Positions 33,756 to 43,810 of a DNA stretch of 56,886 bases are shown one piece after another; positions within the stretch are counted from its first letter, which is position 1, and each line of letters starts with the position of its first letter. Under the pieces are notes generated by a model. That model ran no database searches. It worked only from the letters and a program-made list of their open reading frames with translations, and had not been told where the DNA came from. The DNA is from Acidobacteriota bacterium. GTDB taxonomy: Bacteria; Acidobacteriota; Vicinamibacteria; Vicinamibacterales; UBA2999. The position numbers and the translations under genes were made by a program. The DNA lies in assembly GCA_947465645.1 (NCBI GenBank), contig CANIBQ010000026.1, forward strand, positions 1-56,886, read 5' to 3'.

Positions 33756-34680
33756 TAACCCGCATCTTCTTCTCGCGCCCGCCCAGGTACTTGTAGAGGG
33801 CGTGGTCGAGCGGCTTCGAGGTGTCGAGCATGGTGTAGTCGACGCGGACTTCAGAAAAGCGCTGCTGCAGCGCCTCGATATGGGCGTTGACCAGCGACAC
33901 GTACTCCTTCCGCATCGCGTCCGGGACGACCGGGACCTGGTCGCCGCTTTCGAGATCCTCGAACGCCTGCGCGTCGGTGAACCCGAACTCGAGCTCGGCC
34001 GGGTCGAGCACGTGAAACACGACGATGTCGTTGCCGCGGAACCGGAGCGGCCTGACGGCATCGACGATCTCCTCCGGATCCTCGTAGAAGTCCGAGATCA
34101 CCACCAGCACGCCGCGGCGGCCGAAGTGCTCCGCCACCTTGTGCAGCGGCGCGCGCATCTTGCCGCCCGGGCGGCCCGGCTTGAGCCGGTCCAGCACGTG
34201 CAGCACGGTGTCCATGTGCTTGGCCGACGGTGGCACGTGCTCGACCACCTCGCTGTCGAACGCCACGAAGCCGACCCGGTCGCGCTGGTGATGGACCAGG
34301 TTGGTCAGGCACGCCGTCAGGATGCGCGCGTAGTCGAACTTGGTGATGCCGCGGCTGCCGTAGTCCATCGACTTCGACACGTCGAGCAGCACCGAGAAGT
34401 TCATGTTCGTCTCGGCTTCGTACTCCTTGATGTAGTAGCGATCGGTGCGCGCCCACAGCCGCCAGTCCATGCGGCGGATGTCGTCGCCGGGCACGTAGCC
34501 GCGGTGCTCGGCGAAATCAACCGACGCGCCGAAATAGGGCGCCTTGTGCAGGCCGTTGATGAAGCCGTCGCAGACCGCGCGCGCGACCAGCTCCAGGTTG
34601 CCGATCCGCGCGAGCACGGCCGGATCCATGAAGCGCGCGCCCGGGATCGCGCTCGGCGTACGGGCGCCGGCCAGGCTCAT
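33751..34680 (-). CDS. DUF58 domain protein
   Basis: A 309-residue cytoplasmic protein of the DUF58/vWA-like group. GLHKAPYFGASVDFAEHRGYVPGDDIRRMDWR is split here into its conserved parts: G-x-h-x-S-x-DF-x-E-x-R-x-Y-x-PGDD and R-x-DW. LLDVSKSMDYG supplies a DxSxS metal-site-like motif, with VISDFYEDPEEI later. DUF58 proteins nearly always neighbour MoxR ATPases, as here (39 bp downstream of moxR, with a REP palindrome in the gap). It probably links MoxR to the membrane vWA proteins. Confidence 0.9.
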   Translation of the reverse strand: MSLAGARTPSAIPGARFMDPAVLARIGNLELVARAVCDGFINGLHKAPYFGASVDFAEHRGYVPGDDIRRMDWRLWARTDRYYIKEYEAETNMNFSVLLDVSKSMDYGSRGITKFDYARILTACLTNLVHHQRDRVGFVAFDSEVVEHVPPSAKHMDTVLHVLDRLKPGRPGGKMRAPLHKVAEHFGRRGVLVVISDFYEDPEEIVDAVRPLRFRGNDIVVFHVLDPAELEFGFTDAQAFEDLESGDQVPVVPDAMRKEYVSLVNAHIEALQQRFSEVRVDYTMLDTSKPLDHALYKYLGGREKKMRVR

Positions 34681-34691
34681 CTCACGCTCCG

Positions 34692-34709
34692 GTCCGGCTG
34701 AAGCCGGAC
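34692..34709. repeat. REP-like palindrome between moxR and DUF58
   Basis: GTCCGGCTGAAGCCGGAC, reverse orientation, inside a 39-bp gap within the operon. It could modulate downstream mRNA levels or stability. Confidence 0.85.
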
Positions 34710-34719
34710 ACGACGTACG

Positions 34720-35771
<1,052 letters not shown>

Positions 35772-35775
<4 letters not shown>

Positions 35776-36707
35776 GGCCTTGGGCCTCCCTCGATGGCTC
35801 GAATCTCGCGCGTTTTCCGCGCCATGTCCGTGACGAGCGTTTCCAGCTCGCCGGTGTATCTCGCGGGATCCATGCTGTCTTTCAACAGCCGGAGCGCCTC
35901 GACGCGGCGCTCGAGCTCCCGCCGTTCGACGTAGAGCGCGCGAAGCTTCGGGTCCGCGGGCAGCGGCACCGCGTCGGCCGCCGAGCCGAGCGAGAGCGCG
36001 GCCGCCAGCTTGCCGTCCTTGCCCGTCGGAGAGGGATCCTGGCTGCCCTGCTTGTCGCCGTTGTCGTCAAGCATCGCGTGCTCGGTCGCCAGCAGGCCCT
36101 CACGCTCGTACGCGCGCGTCACCTCGCCCTTGGCGTACTGGAATGCCTCGAGCATGCTGACACGCTTGTTCTTGTCCGCGTCGGCGCCCTCGGCGGAAAA
36201 CGCCTCGACGAAGAACCCGCCAAAGAGGGTCGTGAACTGCTCCGCGCCGTTGCGCGTCGCGGTGATGATGGTGCGTCCCGGGCCCGACAGGCCCTCCACG
36301 AACGGGCCGCTCGAGCTCGAGGTGTTGACGAACACCACGTTGCGCGCCGGAATCTTCCGCAACATCGTGTTGAACTCCGCGGGCGCCATGTCAGGGCCGG
36401 GGAGATTGAACTTCGGGTTGGTGCCGTCGAAGCTGCCGTGCCCTACCAGCACGACGTAGACGACATCCTCGGGCGCCGCGGTCTTCGCGAAGCCGGCCAG
36501 CGCCTTGTCGATCTCCTCGCGCGTCGCGTGCCCGCTGACGCGGGCGTCCCCCTCCCCCGCCTTGTCGGCGAGAAAGACCATGCGCTCGCGCGGGACGCCA
36601 AGCTTCTCCGAAGCCTCGGCGAGCGTCGCGCCCCACTTCTGGAATTGCATGCCGTGTTCGGGGTCGCCGGCCAGCCCGACGACGATGAGGAGGAACGCCT
36701 TCAACAT
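35772..36707 (-). CDS. C13/caspase-like peptidase homologue lacking the nucleophilic Cys
   Basis: A 311-residue exported protein (MLKAFLLIVVGLAG leader). The block YVVLVGHGSFDGTNPKFNLPG is the His-Gly motif of C13/legumain-like clan CD peptidases. The strand that should end in the catalytic Cys reads VFVNTSSSSGPF, with Ser where Cys is expected. ITATRNGAEQFTTLFGGFFVEAF follows, as in the family. The last 120 residues are helical and charged. It overlaps the vWA gene stop by TGATG and moxR by ATGA. It is probably a catalytically altered or dead homologue with a structural role. Confidence 0.78.
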
Positions 36708-38995
36708 CAGGACAACCCTACGGCGCGGCGATAGGCCCACTCGGCGCAGATCAGGCCGATCAGCGTGAGCAGGATGATCGGCATGTTCCAGAGCTCGCGC
36801 TCCTCCACCGAGGTAACCCCGCGGCCGGCGTAACGCACGTCCTCGGCCATCCCCTGCACCGTGTCAGGCGTGTAGAAGCGCCCGCCCGTTTCTTCCGCGA
36901 TCCGGCGCAGCGGCCCCTCGTGCATCGTCGGGTCGAAATACTCGGCGTCGCTGGCGCCCGCCCGGACGAAATGCGTGCTGGTGCCGAGAACCTTGGCGCC
37001 GCGCGATGCGTCCACGGCGACTTCGTAGGTACCGGCCTCGGTGCTGACGAAGGAGGCGCGGTACAACCCGTCGCGCTCGCCGGTCCACTGCATCGGCACG
37101 TCGAGGGTGCCGCCGTTGGGCCGCACCACGCGCGCCGTGACCGACGCGTCGTTGAGCTCGACGTAGGTCGGGTCCACCACCGTGGCTTCCAGCGTGACCG
37201 CCTCGCCCGGCTCGACGCGATCGGAGGTCGCGCGCACGTCGACGACCCCGGGCGCGCCATCCACCAGCCAGCGCAGCATCTGGCGCCAGTAGTTCTCGTG
37301 GGTCTGGTCTTCGAGGGAGATGCTGGCGTGCATCTGCCACTGCCAGGTGTCCTGCAGCGTCAGGGCGACGGCCTTGCCGCGGCCGTACTGCTGCCAGGCC
37401 AGCACCGCCTGCGCGCGCCCGCCCTCGTCGGTGCCGTTGAGCAGCACCGTCGCTCCCGGCTTGGGTTGCAGCGGCGCGTTGACGGCCGTTACCTGGGGCA
37501 GGTCGCGCCACCGCGCGAGCGAGGCGCCTTCGCTCGCGGCAATCTGGGTGGAGGCATGCGTCTGGCCGGCGCGCGTCGGCTGGATCATCAGCCGCGCGAG
37601 ACCGTTGGGATCGGACGCGCGCGTGCCCGGGTCGATCACCAGCGGGAGGGCGTCGGCGACCGGCGTGCCGCCGTAGCCGCCTTCGCCGAACGACCGCGCG
37701 CCGCCGAGCATCAACAGCCCGCCGCCACGGCGATCGACGAAGTCCGCGATCATCTGCAGCTGGTCGCCGGTGAAGGCGCCCGCCTCGACGCTGCCGATGA
37801 TCAGCGCCCGGTACGCGAACAGCTCTTCGCGCGTCTTCGGAAAGCCGCCGAGCAGCTCGTCAGGACCGTCGACGCCAATCCGCAGGAACTTGTTGTCCGC
37901 GGTCCGCTGCAGCGCGACGATCTGCAGGTTCTCGTCGTCGGCGACCGCGCGGCTGATGAACTTCATCTCGAACCGCGGCTCGCCCTCGAAGTAGAGGATC
38001 TTTTCCTTGGTGTCGCGCACCTGGATGAGCGCGTCGCGCACGTTGTTCTGCGCCACCACCTCGTCGGCCTGCGGCGTGACCTTGAACTTGAAGGTGCGCG
38101 GCCCGGCCTCGGACGCGGTGGCGCGCACGCGGGCGGTCGCCGGGCTCCCGTCGGCGGGAAACTGCACCTGTTGCGAGCCGACGATGCGCCCTTCGTCCTC
38201 GACGTCCACCGTCACGGTCTTCCCCGCATACCCGGTCTGCGTGACGACCACGTCGACCAGCAGCGACGCGTTCTTGAGCACCGTGCGCGGCGTGCTGACG
38301 CGGTCGATCTGGATGTCACGGGTGAGCGTGGCGTTGCCGACGCCGACGGTGAAGACCGGCAGCTTCTCGGCCTTCATCCCCAGGAGCGCGTTGGTGAGCG
38401 AGGCGTCACTGGTGTCGGCGCCGTCGGACACCAGCACGACACCGGCGACCGGCAGGCCCGCCAGTTCCTCGCGCACGCCTTCGAGCGCGGCGCCGAGCTT
38501 GGTTTGCGACCCCGCAAAGCTCAGATCGTTGACCGAGTTGAGGCGGCCGGCGGTTGACGAGAAGCGGAACACCCGCACGAGAAAGCGATCCGAGAGCGAC
38601 TTGATGAGCGGACGGTCGGCAGCGCCGAACTCCTGGCGCAGGAACTCGCCGCGCGCCTGGCGGTTCCAGTCGGGGATCTGCATGCTGCGCGAGTCGTCCA
38701 GCAGGACGGCGACGACGTTCTGCTGCGCGACCGAGGCGCGCACGATGAGCGTGGGACGCAGCAGGCAGAAGAGCACCACGCCCAGCGCCGCCATCCGCAG
38801 CCCGGTCAGGATGATGCGGTCGCGCAGGGTTCCCTTCCCGCGGACGCCGCGGTAAGTGAGGATGGCGACGGCCATGACGGCCAGGACAAGGCCGGCAGCC
38901 ACCAGCGACCCGGTGCTGATGTTGAATTGGAAGTCCCCCTGCTGGAAGACCACCGGCCGATGCGTGAAGAGTGCCTGAAAGAGCGCTTCAAACAT
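36707..38995 (-). CDS. Membrane vWA protein with class-I GATase-like domain
   Basis: A 762-residue protein. Two helices at the N-terminus (GSLVAAGLVLAVMAVAIL; MAALGVVLFCLLRP) are followed by a vWA domain (VAVLLDDSRSMQ, then VVLVSDGADTS), beta-sandwich domains, and a GATase-like segment (IGSVEAGAFTGDQLQMIADFV ... GGLLMLGGARSFGEGGY). A C-terminal helix (IILLTLIGLICAEWAYRR) returns to the membrane. DxSxS is present, so the metal site may be functional. It sits second in architecture to the BatA protein at 31679 and the two probably pair. Confidence 0.86.
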   Translation of the reverse strand: MFEALFQALFTHRPVVFQQGDFQFNISTGSLVAAGLVLAVMAVAILTYRGVRGKGTLRDRIILTGLRMAALGVVLFCLLRPTLIVRASVAQQNVVAVLLDDSRSMQIPDWNRQARGEFLRQEFGAADRPLIKSLSDRFLVRVFRFSSTAGRLNSVNDLSFAGSQTKLGAALEGVREELAGLPVAGVVLVSDGADTSDASLTNALLGMKAEKLPVFTVGVGNATLTRDIQIDRVSTPRTVLKNASLLVDVVVTQTGYAGKTVTVDVEDEGRIVGSQQVQFPADGSPATARVRATASEAGPRTFKFKVTPQADEVVAQNNVRDALIQVRDTKEKILYFEGEPRFEMKFISRAVADDENLQIVALQRTADNKFLRIGVDGPDELLGGFPKTREELFAYRALIIGSVEAGAFTGDQLQMIADFVDRRGGGLLMLGGARSFGEGGYGGTPVADALPLVIDPGTRASDPNGLARLMIQPTRAGQTHASTQIAASEGASLARWRDLPQVTAVNAPLQPKPGATVLLNGTDEGGRAQAVLAWQQYGRGKAVALTLQDTWQWQMHASISLEDQTHENYWRQMLRWLVDGAPGVVDVRATSDRVEPGEAVTLEATVVDPTYVELNDASVTARVVRPNGGTLDVPMQWTGERDGLYRASFVSTEAGTYEVAVDASRGAKVLGTSTHFVRAGASDAEYFDPTMHEGPLRRIAEETGGRFYTPDTVQGMAEDVRYAGRGVTSVEERELWNMPIILLTLIGLICAEWAYRRAVGLS

Positions 38996-39070
38996 ATGGC
39001 TGCTGCGTTGAGTGGGCGATCATACATGCTGGACGGGGCCAGCGGATCGGCTGTTGTCGAGGTCCCAGGG

Positions 39071-39919
39071 TCAGTGGGTCATCGCGTAGAGGAGCACGTT
39101 GATGCCGAGGGCGTAGCCGTTCGGCGAGAACTGGTAGAAAAACGCCGGATCCTCACCCTCGCGCTCCCACGCGTCGGCGACATCCGTGTTGTGGGTCATG
39201 ACCACCATGATCCGCCCCTGTTTGTCGCGGATCGCGCGCAGGGTTGCCTCGAGACTGTCGTCCCCCCGCTCCGAGGTCGTCTGGCCGCCGACACCTCGCC
39301 AGAACTGGATGTTGGTGATCTGAGGCACTTTTGTGACCACGAACTGGGTCGTGAAGATCGGGTCGCTGAGCGGCACGTCCACGATCGGGTATTCCGACGG
39401 GGGCAGCGCCTTGGCGATCTCGCGGGTCCACTGCTGCCACGCCGCCGTACCCCAGAAGTCGTCCACCCAGAGGAAGCCGCCTTTCAGGAGGTACAGACGC
39501 AGCCGGTCCGCTTCTGGCTGTGTGAGCCCGATGGTGCCTACGTCGGACGCAATTGTGTAGGGGCAGTCGAACAGCTGGTCGTCGGTGAGGCGGACGACCC
39601 ACTGGTTGGGGCGCTTGCCTCCGCTGAAGCTGACCGGTGTCTTGGTGAGTTCCGACAACCGGGTGAGCAGATTGACCTCGCCGAACGGGTAATCGGTGCG
39701 CCAGCCGCCGCCGTTGGCCTCGCGGCGGACGCTCGTATACATGAGCCGGCAGATGGTGAAGTTGCGGTCCGGCATCTTCGCCGGCGCGAACCGCACCGCC
39801 TCGCCGAAGAATTCGCCGCCGCCGCGCCGGCCGCGGCCGAACTGGGCGTGGGCATATCCCGCCGACGCCACCAGCGCCGCCACCAGCAGGACGAGCACCA
39901 CCAGGCGGCGCTTACGCAT
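39071..39919 (-). CDS. DUF4159 protein (copy 3)
   Basis: A 282-residue exported protein with signal peptide (LVVLVLLVAALVASAGYAHA). Blocks: NFTICRLMYTSVRREANG, WRTDYPFGEVNLLTRLSEL, LRLYLLKGGFLWVDDFWG, LPPSEYPIVDVPLSDPIF, HNTDVADAWEREGEDPAFF and LLYAMTH. The likeness to copy 2 is strong along the whole length. It overlaps the Dabb gene stop by TGATG. The 75-bp gap to the vWA gene is the largest within the operon. Confidence 0.88.
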   Translation of the reverse strand: MRKRRLVVLVLLVAALVASAGYAHAQFGRGRRGGGEFFGEAVRFAPAKMPDRNFTICRLMYTSVRREANGGGWRTDYPFGEVNLLTRLSELTKTPVSFSGGKRPNQWVVRLTDDQLFDCPYTIASDVGTIGLTQPEADRLRLYLLKGGFLWVDDFWGTAAWQQWTREIAKALPPSEYPIVDVPLSDPIFTTQFVVTKVPQITNIQFWRGVGGQTTSERGDDSLEATLRAIRDKQGRIMVVMTHNTDVADAWEREGEDPAFFYQFSPNGYALGINVLLYAMTH

Positions 39920-40221
39920 CAGGCGTCGTAGTCCACCACTCGTCGTTCCACCCGCACGTCGCGCACCAGCGGCACCATCGCCTGGTGCGCGGGGTGCGCC
40001 TGGTAGACGTCGATCGCGGCGCGCGACTCGAACTCGGAATAGAGCGCGAAGTCAGCTGATTCGGCGCTGCAGCTGAAGTCGATGCCGACCTCGATCCGCA
40101 GCAAGCCGGGAATCACGCCCTGCAGCGCCTCGAACCCCGACTTGATCTTCCGCAGCGCCTCGTCCCGTTCGGCGCCCTGGAGATCGTCCCTGAGCTTCCA
40201 GAACACGATGTGCTTAACCAT
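39919..40221 (-). CDS. Dabb-family stress-responsive A/B barrel protein
   Basis: A 100-residue cytoplasmic protein. It opens MVKHIVFWKLRDD and closes with FESRAAIDVYQAHPAHQAMVPLVRDVRVERRVVDYD, the Dabb fold signature (HxxxF...HPxH). Members are small dimeric proteins, some of which are enzymes; no role can be assigned here. It is the first gene of the ten-gene - strand run and overlaps the DUF4159 gene, so it is likely co-translated. Confidence 0.9.
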   Translation of the reverse strand: MVKHIVFWKLRDDLQGAERDEALRKIKSGFEALQGVIPGLLRIEVGIDFSCSAESADFALYSEFESRAAIDVYQAHPAHQAMVPLVRDVRVERRVVDYDA

Positions 40222-40250
40222 GGGGGTCTATCGTATTTGCGTACTCTCTC

Positions 40251-40738
40251 GGGTTCAAAGGGTGCAAAAGGTTCAATGGGTTCAGGGTTTTGTTCAATAG
40301 GTTCAATAGGTTCAATGGTTCAGGTTCGGCACCGCGCATGCAGCCCTGGGCGGCATTATGGCTGGTGCGCGTTCACATGAAGAACTTATTGTGTGGCAGC
40401 TGTCGTACGAGCTGAAGCTGCAGGTCTACGCGTTGATTCGAAGCGGGCCGATCGCCCGGGACTTTGAGTTGCGGGACCAACTTCGCCGCTCCGCCGCTTC
40501 CGCGCCGCGCAATATCGCGGAGGGCTTCGGGCGGTACCTTGCGACCGCGGCTACTTCACCAGCGACCAGGTCCTGCCGCCCCAGCGCCTCTCGAAGCGCG
40601 CCTCCAAAGCCGCCGCCGGCCTGATCACCTACCTCGGACGTTGCGCACCCCCGAATGTCGAGAAGCGACCCCGAACCCCCTGAACCATGAACCTCCTGAA
40701 CAAAACCGTGAACCCTGAACCCCTGAACCTCCTGAACC
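40251..40738. mobile_element. Element with iterated-word terminal inverted repeats around a four-helix-bundle relic
   Basis: The left end (40251-40327) iterates GGTTCAA-type words. The right end (40671-40738) iterates TGAACC-type words. Read in reverse complement, the right end aligns with the left end and shares the 10-mer GTTTTGTTCA at the matching place, so the two are true inverted repeats rather than chance low complexity. Between them lies a broken four-helix-bundle gene. No transposase is present. A mobile element or its remnant is an inference. Confidence 0.6.
40358..40683 (+). pseudogene. Four-helix-bundle protein (S23/IVP-like), internally deleted and frameshifted
   Basis: The first frame reads HEELIVWQLSYELKLQVYALI, DQLRRSAASAPRNIAEGFGRY, the N-terminal two-thirds of the four-helix-bundle family known from 23S rRNA intervening sequences and related to retroelement Avd proteins. 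At about 40540 the homology moves to the next frame: RGYFTSDQV, then KRASKAAAGLITYL, the family's last helix, to a stop at 40683. About 35 residues between are missing, so a deletion caused the frameshift. It is flanked by inverted repeats (40251-40738). Confidence 0.72.
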
Positions 40739-40749
40739 CGACCCTGGGG

Positions 40750-41928
40750 TCAGACCAGGTATCCCACGAGCAGGGCGCCGACAGCGAAAGAGATCCATCG
40801 CGCGGTCCGCGGCCGGTGGTGCTTGAGCCGGTTCCACTGCCACGCGAGCAGGACCATCGCCGCCTCGATCACCACCACCACCCCGACGGTGGCGGGCAAC
40901 GACAATGACTCGCCGTAGTACCTGGTCAGGCCGACGTTCCAGATCGAGCCGTAGACGATGCAGAGGTGGACGAAGTAGACGAGCAGCGATTCCTGCGCCA
41001 CGGCGCCGAATAGATGCGGGAGGCGCGCAATGCGCTGGCTCGCGTGCGCCATCAGCGCCAGGATGACGAAGCACGCGCCGGCCCGGAAGATCACCTCGCC
41101 GGGCACCCAGTTCGAGTCGCCGGCGCCGAACCGCGCCAGGGGTCCCTCCCACCCCCGGTTCCAGGTCAGCGGAAGAATCACCAGCCCCGGAATCAGCAGC
41201 GCCCGGTTGGCGAACCGCTTCAGGTCGGCGGCGCCCCAGCGCGCGTACACCTGGCCGGCGGCCGCGCCCATCAGGACATACCCGGCCCATGGCACCAGCG
41301 GGAACTGCGACCCGGTTGACGGGGAGAGATAGGCCGCCAGGACGTCGGGCATCGACGCGGTCCAGTCGCGGCTCCACGCCCATGGCGCCGCGTAGATGAT
41401 CGCCAGCGCGAGAACGAACGACACGACCATGAACACGCGCCGGCTCTTGACGGTGAGGACCAGCAGCTGGATGAAGAGAAAGGTGACGCCGATCAGCTGC
41501 AGCACGTCGACGACAAAGAACGATCGCCACCGCTCCTCGGACGCGTACGCGAGATCCGCGAAATGACGGACGGGGAAATGCAGCGCGTAGCCGAGCAGGA
41601 TGAAGAGCGCGAACCGGCGCGCCCGCTTCAGCACCCCCGGCGTCAGCCGCGTATGCGACGCCCAGTGCCGGGTGGTCGCGATGCTGAAGGCAAAGCCTGA
41701 AAGCAGCAGGAACAGGCTCGAGGTGAGGCTGCGCTGGAAGATCCAGAGATCGAACCAGGCGCCGGTGCGGTACTCGGGGGCGAGCAGCGCGCTGACGGTG
41801 TGGCCGTAGACCATCATGACCACGGCCATGGCGCGCGCCAGGTCGATGAAGATGACGCGGTGGTGGCCTTGAGCGACGGGCTTCACGCGGGGTTCCGCTA
41901 TCTTCCCCCAGTTCCGCCTGCCGTTCAC
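40750..41928 (-). CDS. HGSNAT/DUF1624-like membrane acyltransferase
   Basis: A 392-residue membrane protein with about ten helices. The N-terminal VIFIDLARAMAVVMMVYGHTVSALL, then LFLLLSGFAFS and RRFALFILLGYALHFP, match the heparan-alpha-glucosaminide N-acetyltransferase/DUF1624 fold. A His in GH follows the first helix, as in the family. It may acylate surface glycans or lipids. GTG at 41928 is the only start giving the full first helix. Convergent placement with the inverted-repeat element leaves 12 bp between them. Confidence 0.75.
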   Translation of the reverse strand: MNGRRNWGKIAEPRVKPVAQGHHRVIFIDLARAMAVVMMVYGHTVSALLAPEYRTGAWFDLWIFQRSLTSSLFLLLSGFAFSIATTRHWASHTRLTPGVLKRARRFALFILLGYALHFPVRHFADLAYASEERWRSFFVVDVLQLIGVTFLFIQLLVLTVKSRRVFMVVSFVLALAIIYAAPWAWSRDWTASMPDVLAAYLSPSTGSQFPLVPWAGYVLMGAAAGQVYARWGAADLKRFANRALLIPGLVILPLTWNRGWEGPLARFGAGDSNWVPGEVIFRAGACFVILALMAHASQRIARLPHLFGAVAQESLLVYFVHLCIVYGSIWNVGLTRYYGESLSLPATVGVVVVIEAAMVLLAWQWNRLKHHRPRTARWISFAVGALLVGYLV

Positions 41929-42036
41929 CCACGACTCTTCTTATAAGCCTGAACGCCGCGGGGAAGCGGCCACTCGAGCCAGGCCGCGGCTACGCTGGTA
42001 GCGAAATCGAAGAACCGACGTTAGCGGATGTCTCCA

Positions 42037-42312
42037 TCAGGGGCGGGCGATGCTCACGACCTCGCCGCTCCGCCGGTCGACGTCGATGACCGCCGTTTCG
42101 AACAGCCCCGGAGGCTGACCGGGCAAGCGCCCGCGAAACGTCACGCGCCAGACCGGGCGCGATCCCGACGTCGCCGGTTGGGCGTCGATGCTATCGGGTT
42201 GAAACGACACGTGCGCGCGCGCGATCCCGATGGCGCGCTCGCGCCCGATCTCCTGGGTCGAGGGACCCGTACAAGTAACCCCCAGCGACAGCACGGCCGC
42301 GGCGAACAGCAA
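42037..42312 (-). CDS. Small lipoprotein with a PepSY-like domain
   Basis: A 91-residue predicted lipoprotein. Starting at a TTG (42312) it has a short hydrophobic leader ending in VTC (Cys14). The rest, ERAIGIARAH, then PVWRVTFRG and ETAVIDVDRRSGEVVSI, fits a PepSY half-repeat. The start is uncertain: no ATG or GTG lies in frame, and the frame runs upstream into the end of the metallopeptidase-like gene 40 bp away. Confidence 0.55.
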   Translation of the reverse strand: MLFAAAVLSLGVTCTGPSTQEIGRERAIGIARAHVSFQPDSIDAQPATSGSRPVWRVTFRGRLPGQPPGLFETAVIDVDRRSGEVVSIARP

Positions 42313-42352
42313 CTCGGGGCGGCGGCACCCGGCCCGTGTCCCCCCACGCGCG

Positions 42353-43117
42353 CTACCTGCGGTCGGCGTCCGGATCGGCCCAGAAGACGTGCGTGATCAC
42401 CCGATGACCGCGACCGAAGTCAAGCTCGTAGGTCTGAACGCGTCCATTGGCGCTCGACCGCACCACACGCCCCCACTGCGCCGGCGTGTCGAAGGCGATT
42501 TGCCCCATCGCCGGTGGCATGGTGCTGGGAAGGGTGCTGCTGCCAACGGTTGTTGTCGTGTCGAGATGACTGTAAATACTCTCGAGCTGCTCCCAATCGT
42601 GCGCGTTCGGATGCTCGTTGCCGCCCGGATTGCTCGTGTAGTCCATGCACGTCCCGAAATTGCCGTTCTCGAAATTCTCGTCCTGGTGGCCCAAGCCGAA
42701 GGCGTGCGCGATTTCCTGGCACATGACGAGCTGTCGCCAGGAGTACGTGTTGTAGGTGGCAGTGTTGAAGTAGGTGTCGTTCAGTTTTGCGATGCCCTGG
42801 GTGATGTGCTCGCCGCCGGTGATCGAGATCTGGGCAATCCCCAGCCATCCGGTATTCCCGTACGACGCATTGCAGACCTCGATTCGCCCGCTGGTCGCTC
42901 GGCAGCTCTTCGGCCGCGTCCCGCCAGCGACCTTTGTGAGGTCCAACACGGTGGAGACGCTCCAATCAGAGATGGCCTCATCGAGCCGTGCGTCCCAGGC
43001 CTGCGACACGTTGTCGCCTACCTTCAACGTAAACGGGTTGCCGGTTCGCGCCCAGTGATAACCTCCCCAGGAGTGGGTCGCGAAGACATGTGATGCGAAC
43101 CCGATCGCGATCACCAC
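42353..43117 (-). CDS. Matrixin-like zinc peptidase homologue with Gln for the first His
   Basis: A 254-residue secreted protein. The hydrophobic segment (VVIAIGFASHVFA) acts as a signal peptide. Since the GTG at 43117 gives a short leader, translation may begin at an in-frame CTG at 43144. Conserved blocks are HSWGGYHWAR, SDWSVS, then VMCQEIAHAFGLGHQDE, where the matrixin motif HExxHxxGxxH reads QExxHxxGxxH, then CMDYTSNPGGNEHPNAHDWEQL with the Met-turn. Zinc binding with two His and a downstream residue is doubtful. It follows a DUF4382 lipoprotein gene 57 bp upstream. Confidence 0.75.
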   Translation of the reverse strand: MVIAIGFASHVFATHSWGGYHWARTGNPFTLKVGDNVSQAWDARLDEAISDWSVSTVLDLTKVAGGTRPKSCRATSGRIEVCNASYGNTGWLGIAQISITGGEHITQGIAKLNDTYFNTATYNTYSWRQLVMCQEIAHAFGLGHQDENFENGNFGTCMDYTSNPGGNEHPNAHDWEQLESIYSHLDTTTTVGSSTLPSTMPPAMGQIAFDTPAQWGRVVRSSANGRVQTYELDFGRGHRVITHVFWADPDADRR

Positions 43118-43174
43118 TGCAACGACAAGCGTGCGCGTGGTCAGTTTTCACATGAGGGTTGGTCCTTGTTCTAG

Positions 43175-43762
43175 CTATTGCACGCTGACGACCGCAATCA
43201 CCGGCGTCATCATGTAGCGGCCGTTTCCGGTTTCGCGGATCGATCGATCACCATCGAAGTCTATCAGCATCGTGGTCGTGCCGCTCGCGGGCACCTCGAA
43301 CTGGCGATTGAGCTTGACTTCGCCGGATGGGATATCGAGGGCGGCGCTTCGACCGGCCGGTGCGGTGATGGTTGGTGCGCAATCGGCTCCGGCGGCGGCG
43401 TTGTCGAAATAGATCGTGGCGCTGGACACCACCAGACGAACCTGCGTGTAACGGCCAGGCGGCAGGGTACCCGTCCCCAGCACATCTTGCGCCGTCTGCA
43501 GTTTCTTCAAGTCACACGTGCGCGAGGTGGCTGCCGCGGGAAACGGCAGCTTCGTGAAGTTCGCCTCGGTCTCGCGGTGCGCGGTGACCTCGGAGAACGT
43601 GACGAGCACCGACTTGGCATCGGTGAACGGACTGTCTTTCAGCATCAGGGTGAACGTGGATCCTGAGCCCGACGGACCTGTTGCCCCGTTGTCGCTTCCG
43701 CACCCGAGCACGGTCAGGGCTAACACTGTAATGACCGAAATAGCTACTGGTAATAAACGCAT
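43175..43762 (-). CDS. DUF4382 lipoprotein
   Basis: A 195-residue predicted lipoprotein. The ATG at 43762 is preferred because AAGGAA lies five bases upstream; it gives a leader ending VLGC (Cys21). The mature part shows the DUF4382 pattern: LMLKDSPFTDAKSVLVTFSEVTAHR, then LPPGRYTQVRLVV, then LDIPSGEVKLNRQFEVP and a terminal FDGDRSI. The fold is a predicted carbohydrate- or protein-binding beta-sandwich. Function is not established. Confidence 0.85.
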   Translation of the reverse strand: MRLLPVAISVITVLALTVLGCGSDNGATGPSGSGSTFTLMLKDSPFTDAKSVLVTFSEVTAHRETEANFTKLPFPAAATSRTCDLKKLQTAQDVLGTGTLPPGRYTQVRLVVSSATIYFDNAAAGADCAPTITAPAGRSAALDIPSGEVKLNRQFEVPASGTTTMLIDFDGDRSIRETGNGRYMMTPVIAVVSVQ

Positions 43763-43810
43763 GTGATTCCTTCCGGCCATTTCACACGCAAGGGCCGCGC
43801 CGGTGGGCGC

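Noticed and set aside
36920..38557. 545-codon open frame antisense to the vWA/GATase gene
   Set aside because: Arg/Val/His-rich composition with no family motif; a typical GC-rich shadow of a well-supported gene on the other strand.
40251..40738. Diversity-generating retroelement, because the four-helix-bundle family is related to Avd
   Set aside because: No reverse transcriptase, template repeat or variable repeat is seen nearby.
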